A DNA stretch of 64,000 nt. Source: Paraburkholderia aromaticivorans (GTDB lineage Bacteria > Pseudomonadota > Gammaproteobacteria > Burkholderiales > Burkholderiaceae). Made by a program: the position numbers and the translations under genes. Position 1 is the first letter of the stretch, and the number at the start of each line of letters is the position of its first letter. The DNA is taken from NCBI RefSeq assembly GCF_002278075.1, contig NZ_CP022989.1, positions 1,798,001-1,862,000 of the forward strand, given 5' to 3'. Shown one piece after another: positions 9,060 to 17,041 of this stretch. The notes beneath the pieces are model-generated. The model saw only the letters and a list, made by a program, of their open reading frames with translations, did no database searches and was not told the DNA's origin.

Positions 9060-10433
9060 TCAGTGGGTCGTGGCCGGTGCGTCGTCATGCACCAGCACGA
9101 GCTCGCCACGTAGCGAATGTGGGTACGCTTTGACGATTTTCACGTCCACCATCTGGCCGATCAGCCGTGCGTGCGACGCGACCGGCGCCGGGAAATTCAC
9201 CACCCGGTTGTTCTCGGTGCGGCCCGCGAGTTCGTTCGGGTCCTTGCGCGCCGGGCGCTCGACCAGAATGCGCTCGATCTTGCCGACCATCGAATCGCTA
9301 ATGCGCTGCACGTTTTCCTCGATGGTGGCCTGCAAATGCTGCAGACGCTTGAGCTTCACCTCACGCGGCGTGTCGTCGTGCAGATTCGCGGCCGGCGTGC
9401 CGGGGCGCGGGCTGTAGATGAACGAGAAGCTGGTGTCGTACTTCATCTCGTGCACGAGCGCCATCATCTTGTCGAAGTCTTCTTCCGTCTCACCGGGGAA
9501 GCCGACGATCATATCGGTGGAGAGCGACAGGTCGGGGCGGATCGCGCGCAGCTTGCGGATCACCGACTTGTATTCGAGCACCGTGTAGCCGCGCTTCATG
9601 GCCATCAGAATGCGGTCCGAGCCGTGCTGCACCGGCAGATGCAGGTGGCTGACGAGCTTCGGCACCTTCGCGTAGGTGTCGATCAGGCGCTGCGTGAATT
9701 CTTTCGGATGCGACGTGGTGTAGCGAATCCGTTCAATACCGGGAATATCCGCGACGTATTCGATCAGCGTGGCGAAGTCGGCGATTTCCGACGAATCGAG
9801 CGTGAGACCGGCGCGGTAAGCGTTCACGTTCTGGCCGAGCAGCGTGACTTCACGCACGCCCTGATCGGCGAGACCGGCGATTTCGGTCAGCACGTCGTCG
9901 AGCGGGCGCGACACTTCTTCGCCGCGCGTGTACGGCACGACGCAGTAGCTGCAGTACTTGCTGCAGCCTTCCATGATCGACACGAACGCGCTCGGTCCGT
10001 CCACACGCGCAGGCGGCAGGTGATCGAATTTTTCGATTTCCGGGAACGAGATGTCCACTTGCGCGCGGCCGCTTTCGCGGCGCTTGTCGATCATTTGCGG
10101 CAGACGGTGCAGCGTTTGCGGGCCGAACACCAGATCGACATAGGGTGCGCGCGCAACGATCGTCGCGCCTTCCTGGCTCGCCACGCAGCCGCCCACGCCG
10201 ATAATCAGATTCGGATTCGCTTCTTTCAGTTCGCGCACGCGGCCGAGGTCGGAGAAAACTTTTTCCTGGGCCTTTTCGCGCACCGAGCACGTATTGAACA
10301 GAATGACGTCCGCGTCTTCCGGCGTGTCGGTCTTGACGAGTCCTTCAGCCGCGCCGAGTACGTCGACCATCTTGTCGGAGTCGTACTCGTTCATCTGGCA
10401 GCCAAAGGTCTTTACATAAACTTTCTTGGTCAT
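9060..10433 (-). CDS. miaB: tRNA-2-methylthio-N6-dimethylallyladenosine synthase
   Basis: Radical-SAM methylthiotransferase acting on i6A37 of tRNAs that read UNN codons. It has 457 residues. The three cysteines of the auxiliary cluster are C12, C49 and C83. The radical-SAM CxxxCxxC is C157, C161 and C164 in [19 protein letters not shown] domain closes the protein. It is the first gene of the ybe cluster; a minus-strand TATAAT about 160 bases upstream may be its promoter. Confidence 0.96.
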   Translation of the reverse strand: MTKKVYVKTFGCQMNEYDSDKMVDVLGAAEGLVKTDTPEDADVILFNTCSVREKAQEKVFSDLGRVRELKEANPNLIIGVGGCVASQEGATIVARAPYVDLVFGPQTLHRLPQMIDKRRESGRAQVDISFPEIEKFDHLPPARVDGPSAFVSIMEGCSKYCSYCVVPYTRGEEVSRPLDDVLTEIAGLADQGVREVTLLGQNVNAYRAGLTLDSSEIADFATLIEYVADIPGIERIRYTTSHPKEFTQRLIDTYAKVPKLVSHLHLPVQHGSDRILMAMKRGYTVLEYKSVIRKLRAIRPDLSLSTDMIVGFPGETEEDFDKMMALVHEMKYDTSFSFIYSPRPGTPAANLHDDTPREVKLKRLQHLQATIEENVQRISDSMVGKIERILVERPARKDPNELAGRTENNRVVNFPAPVASHARLIGQMVDVKIVKAYPHSLRGELVLVHDDAPATTH

Positions 10434-10520
10434 CGAATTTCGCCGGTCGCAGTGGTTAACCTGGGGGCGTCGTTTAAAGGTGAAGAGGGGCGAAACGTGC
10501 GAGCGGGCCGTGTGGCGACG

Positions 10521-10553
10521 GTTTGGCCACGCTTTTGGCCGCGCTTTTGGCCA
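10521..10553. repeat. 12-bp tandem repeat in the miaB leader
   Basis: Two full 12-bp units and a partial third: GTTTGGCCACGC (10521-10532), TTTTGGCCGCGC (10533-10544) and TTTTGGCCA (10545-10553). They lie between the proposed miaB promoter and its start codon, so they would be transcribed in the 5' leader. Confidence 0.7.
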
Positions 10554-10594
10554 TTACCGGGCGGGTTTCGGGCACGTTTGCAGCGTAGCTCAAT

Positions 10595-10600
10595 ATTATA
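10595..10600 (-). promoter_or_regulatory. Candidate -10 element for the miaB operon
   Basis: The minus strand reads TATAAT here, a perfect sigma-70 -10 hexamer in a GC-rich setting, about 160 bases upstream of miaB. It overlaps the TAA stop codon of the upstream LysR gene (10596-10598). No good -35 hexamer is visible 17 bases further upstream. Confidence 0.4.
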
Positions 10601-11579
10601 GCCCTTCGCGCGATGCGCTTTCCGCCGCCGCCTTGCCGCCCGGCGGCTGCGGCGGCAGGCCCAGCAGCCCTTCCAGTTCGTCCGACACGCGCGCGAAACG
10701 CTCACTCAGGAAATCCAGCAATACGCGCACGCGCGGCGCCATGAAGCGGTTGCGATGGTAGAGCGCGTGCAGTGGCGCATCCGGATAACGCCATTGCGGC
10801 AGCAGGATTTTCAGGCCGTCGGCGCGCAGGTCCGCTTCCACGTCCCACATCGACTTGATCACGATGCCGTAACCGCGCAGCGCCCATTCGCGGGCGACCG
10901 CGCCGTCGTTGGTCTCGCGGGCGGTTTCGAACGGCACGGTGTAGTGCTGCACCTCGTCGCCGCGCGTGAAGCGCCACTCGTTCACCGGCCCGGAGGCGGT
11001 GCCGAGCACGATGCAGTCGAAATTCGCCAGGTCGTGCGGATCCTTCGGCTCGCCCTTACGCGCGATGTAATCCGGCGACGCGCACAGCACGCGCCGGTTC
11101 GGCGCCAGCTTGCGGGCCACCAGCGAGCTGTCCTGCGGCACGCCGAAGCGGATTGCCAGATCGATATCCTCCTGCACCAGATTCGACAGCGAGTCCGAGA
11201 GCGTCAGCGCGAAGGTCACCTCAGGATAGAGCGCGTTGAATTCGTCGAGCCAGTGCATCAGCAGATTGCGGCCGAAGTCCGAGGTCGCCGACACCCGCAC
11301 CTTGCCGCGCACGACGCCCTGGCCGGCTTGCAGGGCGGCTTCGGCGTCGTCGAGCGATTGCAGCGCCTGACGGCAACAATTCAGGTACAGGCGGCCCTCG
11401 TCGGTGAGCCTGAGCTGACGGGTGGTGCGCTCGAACAGCCGCGCTTTGAGGCCGGCTTCCAGCTTGGCGAGGCGCGCGCTGGCGGCGGCCGGCGTCAGGC
11501 CCATTTTGCGGCCCGCCGCCGAGAGGCTGCCTTGCTGCGCCGCTTCAACGAACAGGCGGATGTCACCGAGGTTGTCCAT
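10596..11579 (-). CDS. LysR-family transcriptional regulator
   Basis: LysR-type regulator of 327 residues. The winged helix-turn-helix is at the N-terminus (MDNLGDIRLFVEAAQQGSLS, then GLTPAAASARLAKLEAGLKARLF), followed by the LysR substrate-binding domain. The ATG at 11577-11579 gives the usual MDNLGDIRLFVE start; an ATG five codons earlier is also open. It is divergent from the VOC gene and MFS exporter, so it probably controls them; an 8-bp inverted repeat lies between. Its ligand cannot be inferred. Confidence 0.9.
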   Translation of the reverse strand: MDNLGDIRLFVEAAQQGSLSAAGRKMGLTPAAASARLAKLEAGLKARLFERTTRQLRLTDEGRLYLNCCRQALQSLDDAEAALQAGQGVVRGKVRVSATSDFGRNLLMHWLDEFNALYPEVTFALTLSDSLSNLVQEDIDLAIRFGVPQDSSLVARKLAPNRRVLCASPDYIARKGEPKDPHDLANFDCIVLGTASGPVNEWRFTRGDEVQHYTVPFETARETNDGAVAREWALRGYGIVIKSMWDVEADLRADGLKILLPQWRYPDAPLHALYHRNRFMAPRVRVLLDFLSERFARVSDELEGLLGLPPQPPGGKAAAESASREGL

Positions 11580-11600
11580 GGCCGAGTCTTTCAAAGCAGA

Positions 11601-11636
11601 TTTGATAATGCTTCAAATGCTACGCCAATTATCAAA
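11601..11636. promoter_or_regulatory. Inverted repeat between divergent LysR and VOC genes
   Basis: TTTGATAA (11601-11608) and TTATCAAA (11629-11636) form a perfect 8-bp inverted repeat with a 20-base spacer, in the 110-base region between the two divergent genes. The arms contain the T and A ends expected of LysR half-sites. A candidate binding site for the adjacent regulator. Confidence 0.45.
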
Positions 11637-11807
11637 TCGACGCGTGTCCTCGACAATGCCAGCATCGAATTCCTGATGCCGCCCACGCCATGCAACTCGA
11701 TCACGCGACGATCGTCACCGCCGACCTCGATTCCGCCCGACGTTTTTTCGTCGATGTCGCCGGACTGACCGAGGGCGCGCGTCCGCGGTTCTCGATTAAC
11801 GGCTATT

Positions 11808-11811
11808 GGCT
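11808..11811. repeat. Target-site duplication, left copy (GGCT)
   Basis: GGCT immediately outside the left terminal repeat is repeated immediately outside the right one at 13420-13423, as expected for a 4-bp duplication made on insertion. Confidence 0.8.
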
Positions 11812-11926
11812 GATTCTGTTGAAAAAGTCGTGTTTTGGTTTGGGTCCCGGGCTTCGGCAGTAAGTTTCGAGTTGGGGAGTTCAGCGAGGCGGCGGTCTTG
11901 CAACGTGCGACGCCCCCCGTTTCTCG

Positions 11927-13342
11927 TCATGTAGCTGCCTGGTTTGCCTGCTTACCTTCAGGCGTGAGCCACTTGGCCATTCTTCGCAGATTTTGCGCAG
12001 TTGCTGCCATCAGAAACTCATCATGGGCACCGCTTGGACCACGCAGTCGCAAGCGATCAAGTTTGAGAATGCGCTTGAGGTGAGCGAAGAGCATTTCCAC
12101 CTTCTTTCGCTGCCGGCGCGACTGTTTGTATTCGGGGGTTGCCGCGATGCGTCGAGCCTCATCGCGGGCGGCTTCATGGATGCTGCGCGTGATTTTGCGA
12201 AACGACATATTCGGGCAGCATTGATTCTTAATCGAACATCGGTTGCAGTTCTTTTCGCTCGATCGATACACGATAGTGTCGGCTTTCGTGATGTGCGTGC
12301 GTGGATTCTTCAGTGGACGCCAGTCGCAGCGCAGCGCGTTCCCTGCAGGACATCGATACTCGTTGGCCTCTTCATCCCAGATGAATTCGCTACGAGAGAA
12401 TGTATTGTCCTTGCGCTCTGTTTTATCCCAGACTGAAACGTGCGGCTCAATTTGTTTCTCTTCAACCATCCAGCCAAGCAGTGCTGCTGTGCCGTATGCG
12501 GTGTCACCTACCAGTCGGCGAGGCTTCAGGTCCCGTTGGTGTTGAACACGATCGATCATTGTCCTGGTTGATTCGACCTCTTGTGACCGGTTCGCCGGCG
12601 TCGCTTCAACATCCACAATGATCCCTGCCTGCAGATCGATCAGGTAATTCGTCGAGTAGGCAAAGAACGCAGGACCGCCCGGAGCGGCCGTCCATCGTGC
12701 AGCAGGATCAGTCAGGGATATCTTCTTTGGAGGTGCCGAAGACGATGCTGGCTCGGACGTATCTGCGGCCACCGGATTGGCTTGCTCCAGTGCCTCAAGA
12801 TATTCCCGCACAGCGCGGCTCTGGCCGTCGGCACGTCCCCAGTCGATAGGCTCGGTTCCCGGCACTCCGCGAGCAGGACTCGCGTCCGCCTTGATGATGC
12901 TTGCGTCAATGGCGAATCCCTCGCCCTTGACGAGGCCCTCGGCCATGCAACGACTCAGCACAGATTCGAATACGTGGCGCAACAGGTCGCTATCGCGAAA
13001 GCGACCGTGACGGTTCTTTGAGAACGTCGAGTGTTCCGGTACGGCGTCTTCCAGACCCAGGCGGCAGAACCACCGGTATGCGAGGTTCAGATGCACCTCT
13101 TCGCATAGACGTCGCTCGGACCGGATGCCAAAGCAGTAACCCACGATCAACATGCGAATCATGAGCTCCGGGTCAATCGATGGCCGACCCATCGGGCTGT
13201 AGAACGGCGCGAGGTGTCGGCGCAGATCTCGCAGATCAAGGAAGCGATCGATGCCTCTCAACAGGTGCGATTGCGGGACGTGGTTATCGAGGTTGAACGA
13301 GTAGAAGAGCTTGTCCTGTCCGCTATCCAGTCGACCCATCAT
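11927..13342 (-). CDS. IS1182-family transposase
   Basis: DDE transposase of about 471 residues. The N-terminal DUF772-like region reads MGRPSIDPELMIRMLIVGYCFGIRSER. The catalytic acids are probably the Asp in GFAIDASIIKADAS, the Asp in LVGDTAYGT and the Glu in KVEMLFAHLKRILKL. A Cys-rich segment (CNRCSIKNQCCPN) precedes the last motif, as is common in this family. A GGGAG about 10 bases upstream favours the ATG at 13340-13342; the frame is open to an ATG at 13387. No frameshift or internal stop is visible. Confidence 0.93.
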   Translation of the reverse strand: MMGRLDSGQDKLFYSFNLDNHVPQSHLLRGIDRFLDLRDLRRHLAPFYSPMGRPSIDPELMIRMLIVGYCFGIRSERRLCEEVHLNLAYRWFCRLGLEDAVPEHSTFSKNRHGRFRDSDLLRHVFESVLSRCMAEGLVKGEGFAIDASIIKADASPARGVPGTEPIDWGRADGQSRAVREYLEALEQANPVAADTSEPASSSAPPKKISLTDPAARWTAAPGGPAFFAYSTNYLIDLQAGIIVDVEATPANRSQEVESTRTMIDRVQHQRDLKPRRLVGDTAYGTAALLGWMVEEKQIEPHVSVWDKTERKDNTFSRSEFIWDEEANEYRCPAGNALRCDWRPLKNPRTHITKADTIVYRSSEKNCNRCSIKNQCCPNMSFRKITRSIHEAARDEARRIAATPEYKQSRRQRKKVEMLFAHLKRILKLDRLRLRGPSGAHDEFLMAATAQNLRRMAKWLTPEGKQANQAAT

Positions 13343-13400
13343 GACGATTCGCTCCCGTCGTTTGATGTCTTCCAGGATACCCAACATTCCGCATCGCCGC

Positions 13401-13419
13401 CGACTTTTTCAACAGAATC
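13401..13419. repeat. Right terminal inverted repeat of the IS
   Basis: CGACTTTTTCAACAGAATC is the exact complement of the left end at 11812-11830 over 19 bases; the match stops on both sides of this interval. Confidence 0.92.
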
Positions 13420-13719
13420 GGCTGTACGCGAACGGCCGCCCGCTGATTCATCTGATCGACGCGACGGCGCCCGCGGCGGCCGGCAGGACGGCGCCGCGCA
13501 TCGATCACATCGCGTTCCGGATGGAGAGCGCCGCCGAGTGGCAGGCGCTGCTTGGCCGCCTGCACGCGCACGGTGCCGACTATCAGGCCGCGCGCGTGCC
13601 GGCGATGGGCCCGCAGGAGGCTCAGGCGCAACTGTTCGTCGCGCTCGCGCCGGGCGTCGTCGTCGAATTCGTGACGGCGCTGCACCTCGTTCAACCCTCA
13701 ATGCTGGAGTAGAAGCGAA

Positions 13720-14886
13720 ATGCCCCTTCCATTACTCGCGCTGGCAATCAGCGCATTCGCGATCGGCACGACCGAGTTCGTCATCATGGGCTTGCTGCCC
13801 GAGGTCGCGCACGATCTGGCCGTGTCGATTCCGTCGGCCGGCTTGCTGGTGAGCGGCTACGCGCTCGGCGTCGCGGTCGGCGCGCCGCTGCTCGCTGTGG
13901 TGACCAGCAAGATGCCGCGCAAGCTGGCGTTGCAGTTGCTCATGGGCGTGTTCGTCGTCGGCAATACGCTGTGCGCGATCGCGTCGAGCTATTCGGTGCT
14001 CATGATCGCCCGGGTGGTGACCTCGTTCGCGCATGGTTCGTTCTTCGGCATCGGCGCGGTGGTTGCGGCCTCGCTCGTGCCCGCGGAAAAGCGTGCGAGC
14101 GCGATTGCGCTGATGTTCACCGGCCTCACGCTGGCGAACGTGCTGGGCGTGCCGTTCGGCACGTTCATCGGCCAGGAGTTCGGCTGGCGCGCGGCGTTCT
14201 GGATCGTCAGCGGGTTCGGTGCGCTGTCGCTCGCGGGCATAACGGCGCTGCTGCCGAATCGTCACGACGCCGGCCCGGTCGGTCTCGGACATGAAGTGCG
14301 CGTGTTGAAGGACCCGCAAGTCTGGACCGCGCTCGCGATGACGGTGCTCGGCTTCGGCGGCGTGTTCGTCGTGTTCACCTATATCGCGCCGATTCTCGAA
14401 CAGGTGAGCGGCTTCTCGCCGCGCGGCGTCACGCTGATCCTGGTGCTGTTCGGCGTGGGCCTGACGATCGGCAATACGGTGGGCGGCAAGCTGGCGGACC
14501 GCGCATTGATGCCGTCGCTGATGGGCATTCTGGTCGCGCTCGCGGTGGTGATGGCGATCTTCGCGCGCACCAGTCACTCGCAAGTGGCGGCGGCGATCAC
14601 CATTTTCGTGTGGGGCATCGCGGCCTTCGCGACGGTGCCGCCTTTGCAGATGCGCGTGGTCGAAAAGGCGGCGGCCGCGCCGAATCTGGCTTCGACCTTG
14701 AACATCGGCGCGTTCAACGTCGGCAATGCGGGCGGCGCGTGGCTCGGCGGTCTCGTGATCAATCACGGCCATGCGCTCGATACCCTGCCGTGGGTCGCGG
14801 CCGCGGTCAGCGTGGCGGCGTTGCTGCTCACATGGTTCGCGGCACGTATGGATGCGCCGGCATCGAGCGTGGCTCAGAGCGCGTGA
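13720..14886 (+). CDS. MFS transporter, DHA1 family (AraJ/YdhP-like)
   Basis: Inner-membrane major-facilitator exporter of 388 residues with about 12 membrane segments. The first reads LALAISAFAIGTTEFVIMGL, the signature of the AraJ/YdhP/Bcr-related subgroup of proton-driven drug or sugar exporters. The substrate is unknown. It starts 7 bases after the VOC stop codon, so it was co-transcribed with that gene and divergent from the LysR regulator. The IS upstream may have separated it from its native promoter. Confidence 0.88.
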   Translation: MPLPLLALAISAFAIGTTEFVIMGLLPEVAHDLAVSIPSAGLLVSGYALGVAVGAPLLAVVTSKMPRKLALQLLMGVFVVGNTLCAIASSYSVLMIARVVTSFAHGSFFGIGAVVAASLVPAEKRASAIALMFTGLTLANVLGVPFGTFIGQEFGWRAAFWIVSGFGALSLAGITALLPNRHDAGPVGLGHEVRVLKDPQVWTALAMTVLGFGGVFVVFTYIAPILEQVSGFSPRGVTLILVLFGVGLTIGNTVGGKLADRALMPSLMGILVALAVVMAIFARTSHSQVAAAITIFVWGIAAFATVPPLQMRVVEKAAAAPNLASTLNIGAFNVGNAGGAWLGGLVINHGHALDTLPWVAAAVSVAALLLTWFAARMDAPASSVAQSA

Positions 14887-14895
14887 AGATGGGCT

Positions 14896-14911
14896 GGCCG
14901 GCGAGCCGGCC
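14896..14911. repeat. REP-like palindrome, copy 1
   Basis: GGCCGGCGAGCCGGCC, a 7-bp stem with a GA centre, begins 10 bases after the MFS stop codon. The same 16 bases occur at 28575-28590, again shortly after a stop codon. Confidence 0.55.
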
Positions 14912-14941
14912 GTGCGGACGCCCTTATGAATATTTCGCACA

Positions 14942-14971
14942 AGCATTGCGGAAAACGTCCTCCGCAATGCT
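14942..14971. other. 11-bp inverted repeat upstream of the XRE-cupin gene
   Basis: AGCATTGCGGA (14942-14952) pairs perfectly with TCCGCAATGCT (14961-14971) around an 8-base loop. No T-run follows, so it may be an operator or an mRNA hairpin. It is about 100 bases upstream of the regulator gene at 15075. Confidence 0.5.
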
Positions 14972-15074
14972 GATAACAGTGTGAAGATAACTTCGTTGGG
15001 CGCGGCGGGACGCAATGCTATCGTGCTTGCACTAACCGCTTGCCCGCCGTCCGGCGGCGCTTCTGGAGGCAATC

Positions 15075-15764
15075 ATGCATTCCCCGCTTGCGCTGGTTCG
15101 CGATCCCACGGCTGACACCGATGCGTCGCCGCGTGCCGCAGAACCCTTCGATGCACTGGAACATCTGGTCGGCGTGAATCTCGCCCGTTTGCGCGCCGAA
15201 CGGCAACTGTCGCTCGACGCGCTGGCCCGCGCGTCCGGCGTCTCGCGCGCAATGCTCGCACAGATCGAGTCGGCGCGCAGCGTGCCGTCCATCAAGGTGC
15301 TGTGCAAGGTGGCCGCCGCGTTGAAGGTGTCGGTGGCGGCTTTCCTGCGCCGTCACGCCACCAACGGCTTCGAGCATTTGCCGGCGGAGCGCTCCTCGCG
15401 TGTCGTCAGTTCGAACGGGCGCTATTCGGCCCGGCCGCTTTATCCGGACGCCGAGCCGACCGCCGCCGAGTTTCACGAATTGCGTATCGCGCCGTTGCAC
15501 ACCGAAGCCGGCACACGCCGCGCGCCGGGCACAACGGTGAATCTGGTGGTGAGCGAAGGCACGCTGGAAGTCAGCGTGCACGATCAACGCCAGTTGCTGG
15601 CCACCGGCGACGCGATCGTGTTCGATGCCGACCAGCCGCATAGCCTGCGCAATCCCGGCGATACGGAAGCGCGCGCGTTTCGCGTGACGCTGAAGGCGGA
15701 GACCCCGCCGCGCTGGGACGTGCCCGCGCACACCGAAACGGCCCGCGAGGCCGCGCCGGTTTGA
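15075..15764 (+). CDS. XRE-family regulator with C-terminal cupin domain
   Basis: A 229-residue transcription factor. The helix-turn-helix covers about residues 34-90 (LSLDALARASGVSRAMLAQIES, then VPSIKVLCKVAAALKV). A cupin ligand-binding domain covers about 140-215 (TRRAPGTTVNLVVSEG, then ATGDAIVFDADQPHSLRNPGD). The family includes regulators of small-molecule catabolism and stress; the ligand is not predictable here. It precedes the FMN riboswitch-ribB unit on the same strand with 130 bases between. Confidence 0.88.
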   Translation: MHSPLALVRDPTADTDASPRAAEPFDALEHLVGVNLARLRAERQLSLDALARASGVSRAMLAQIESARSVPSIKVLCKVAAALKVSVAAFLRRHATNGFEHLPAERSSRVVSSNGRYSARPLYPDAEPTAAEFHELRIAPLHTEAGTRRAPGTTVNLVVSEGTLEVSVHDQRQLLATGDAIVFDADQPHSLRNPGDTEARAFRVTLKAETPPRWDVPAHTETAREAAPV

Positions 15765-15894
15765 GCGATGTTCGCGGACTTCACCGACGCGTGAGCCCGG
15801 AATCCGCGATGTCCGTCTGACCAGTAGGGTTGCGCTGCATGGGCGGCGCGACTGTTGTATGCTTTGCCAGCCGGTCGATCCGGCAATCAGTGCG

Positions 15895-16070
15895 TCTTCA
15901 GGGCGGGGTGAAATTCCCCACCGGCGGTATGCCGGCAACGCGAGAGCGTGAGCCGGTGAGCCCGCGAGCGCCCGTATAGTGCGGTCTTCCGAACCGGAAA
16001 AACCGACACGGGGTCAGCAGATCTGGTGAGAAGCCAGAGCCGACGGTTAGAGTCCGGATGGAAGAAGATG
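15895..16070 (+). promoter_or_regulatory. FMN riboswitch (RFN element)
   Basis: The conserved RFN segments appear in order: AGGGCGGGGTGAAATTCCCC at 15900-15919, ACCGGCGGTATGCCGGC, then AGCCCGCGAGCG, GGTCAGCAGATCTGGTG at about 16013-16029, AAGCCAGAGCCGACGGT and the closing AGTCCGGATGGAAGAAGATG. A variable arm of about 50 bases separates the halves. It binds FMN and should reduce expression of ribB, which starts 137 bases downstream. A weak GC hairpin at 16137-16157 followed by a T-rich stretch could be its expression platform. Confidence 0.95.
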
Positions 16071-16081
16071 TGCAGATAGTC

Positions 16082-16210
16082 ATGTTCGTTTCCGTGGCGC
16101 CGCCTGCAATTTCCGGGCGTTGCGCGAACGCTGCCCCGCGCAGCGCTCAACGGCGCGTCTTTGTCTGTTTGCAATGCCCTGAAACGTTTTTCGCCCAACT
16201 TTTGCGATGA
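16082..16210 (+). CDS. Possible 42-codon leader ORF before ribB
   Basis: An open frame starts with ATG at 16082, directly after the riboswitch, and ends with a TGA at 16208-16210 that overlaps the ribB ATG in an ATGA arrangement. The peptide would begin [15 protein letters not shown] do not recognise it and see no strong ribosome-binding site. It may be chance, or it may couple ribB translation to the leader. Confidence 0.2.
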   Translation: MFVSVAPPAISGRCANAAPRSAQRRVFVCLQCPETFFAQLLR

Positions 16211-16941
16211 GCGTTTCAACTATGTCTTTTGCTACTTTTCCTGCTCCGTCGACGATTGCGGACAGCGCATTCCTCGATCTTCCCCTGCTCGACACCGAAG
16301 CCGTTCCGCCGCGTATCGCCGCCGCCTTGCAAGCCATGCGCGATGGCCGCGCGGTCGTGCTGCAGGACGACCACGACCGCGAGAACGAAGCCGATCTGAT
16401 CGTTTCCGCCGAGCGTCTGTCCGTCGAAACCATGGCGTTGCTGATTCGCGAATGCAGCGGCATCGTGTGCCTGTGCCTGCCCGACGAAAAAATCCGCGCG
16501 CTCGAACTGCCGCCCATGGCGGTCAATAACGAAAGCCGTCACGGCACCGCGTTCACGGTTTCGATCGAAGCGCGCGAGGGCGTGACCACCGGCGTGTCCG
16601 CGCTCGATCGCGTGACCACGATTCGCGCCGCGATTGCCGACACGGCGAGGCCCGCCGACATCGTGCGCCCGGGCCATGTGTTCCCGCTGCGCGCGCAGCC
16701 CGGCGGCGTGCTCGCGCGGCGCGGCCACACCGAAGGCACGGTGGATCTGGCGATTCTCGCGGGTCTGAAGCCGGCCGGCGTGCTGTGCGAACTGATGAAT
16801 CCGGACGGTACGATGACGCGCGGCGCGGACGTCGAGCGCTTCGCCGCGCAACACAATCTGCCGATGCTGACCATCGCCGAGCTGGTGGAGTTTCGTCAGG
16901 CGCTGGCGCAGGCGCGCGAATGCGTGGCTGACGAGGCTTGA
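16207..16941 (+). CDS. ribB: 3,4-dihydroxy-2-butanone 4-phosphate synthase
   Basis: Converts ribulose 5-phosphate to the four-carbon precursor of riboflavin. It has 244 residues and is a stand-alone RibB with no GTP cyclohydrolase II domain. Metal-binding [11 protein letters not shown] lies near residues 54-64; the HxxxH-type region [10 protein letters not shown] and the motif [15 protein letters not shown] are also present. It is controlled by the upstream FMN riboswitch as a single gene, which fits an extra riboflavin-responsive copy apart from the main rib operon. A bidirectional terminator follows. Confidence 0.94.
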   Translation: MSVSTMSFATFPAPSTIADSAFLDLPLLDTEAVPPRIAAALQAMRDGRAVVLQDDHDRENEADLIVSAERLSVETMALLIRECSGIVCLCLPDEKIRALELPPMAVNNESRHGTAFTVSIEAREGVTTGVSALDRVTTIRAAIADTARPADIVRPGHVFPLRAQPGGVLARRGHTEGTVDLAILAGLKPAGVLCELMNPDGTMTRGADVERFAAQHNLPMLTIAELVEFRQALAQARECVADEA

Positions 16942-17000
16942 TGCGCGAGGCGTGCGCGCGCAAGATGAGGCGCGCTCTCGCATTTGGCGTTGACACGAAA

Positions 17001-17024
17001 AAAGCCGGCTGAACAGCCGGCTTT
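17001..17024. terminator. Bidirectional terminator between ribB and the HAD gene
   Basis: AAAGCCGGCT (17001-17010) and AGCCGGCTTT (17015-17024) form a 10-bp stem with a GAAC loop, with A residues on the left and T on the right. It serves the convergent ribB (plus) and HAD (minus) genes. Confidence 0.85.
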
Positions 17025-17041
17025 CCTATTGCCGCGAACCG

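Larger units (their letters stand above)
11812..13419. mobile_element. IS1182-type insertion sequence, 1608 bp
   Basis: Bounded by perfect 19-bp terminal inverted repeats GATTCTGTTGAAAAAGTCG at 11812-11830 and its complement at 13401-13419, flanked by a GGCT direct repeat. It carries one transposase gene on the minus strand. It sits inside the VOC gene, opposite to that gene's direction. Its base composition is visibly less GC-rich than its surroundings, which fits acquired DNA. The perfect ends and intact transposase suggest a recent, possibly still active element. Confidence 0.92.
11690..13712 (+). pseudogene. VOC-family (glyoxalase-like) protein gene interrupted by an IS
   Basis: The ATG at 11690 opens MQLDHATIVTADLDSARRFF, a typical vicinal-oxygen-chelate N-terminus, and reads 40 codons to ...FSINGYW before entering the insertion sequence. 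The rest of the gene resumes at 13424 (YANGRPLIHLID, then RIDHIAFRM and VVVEFV) and stops at 13712. Removing the element and one copy of the GGCT duplication joins TGG-CTG-TAC in frame and gives a 136-residue protein with His and Glu ligands in the expected places. Before disruption it would have preceded the MFS exporter by 7 bases, as one operon. Confidence 0.9.
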
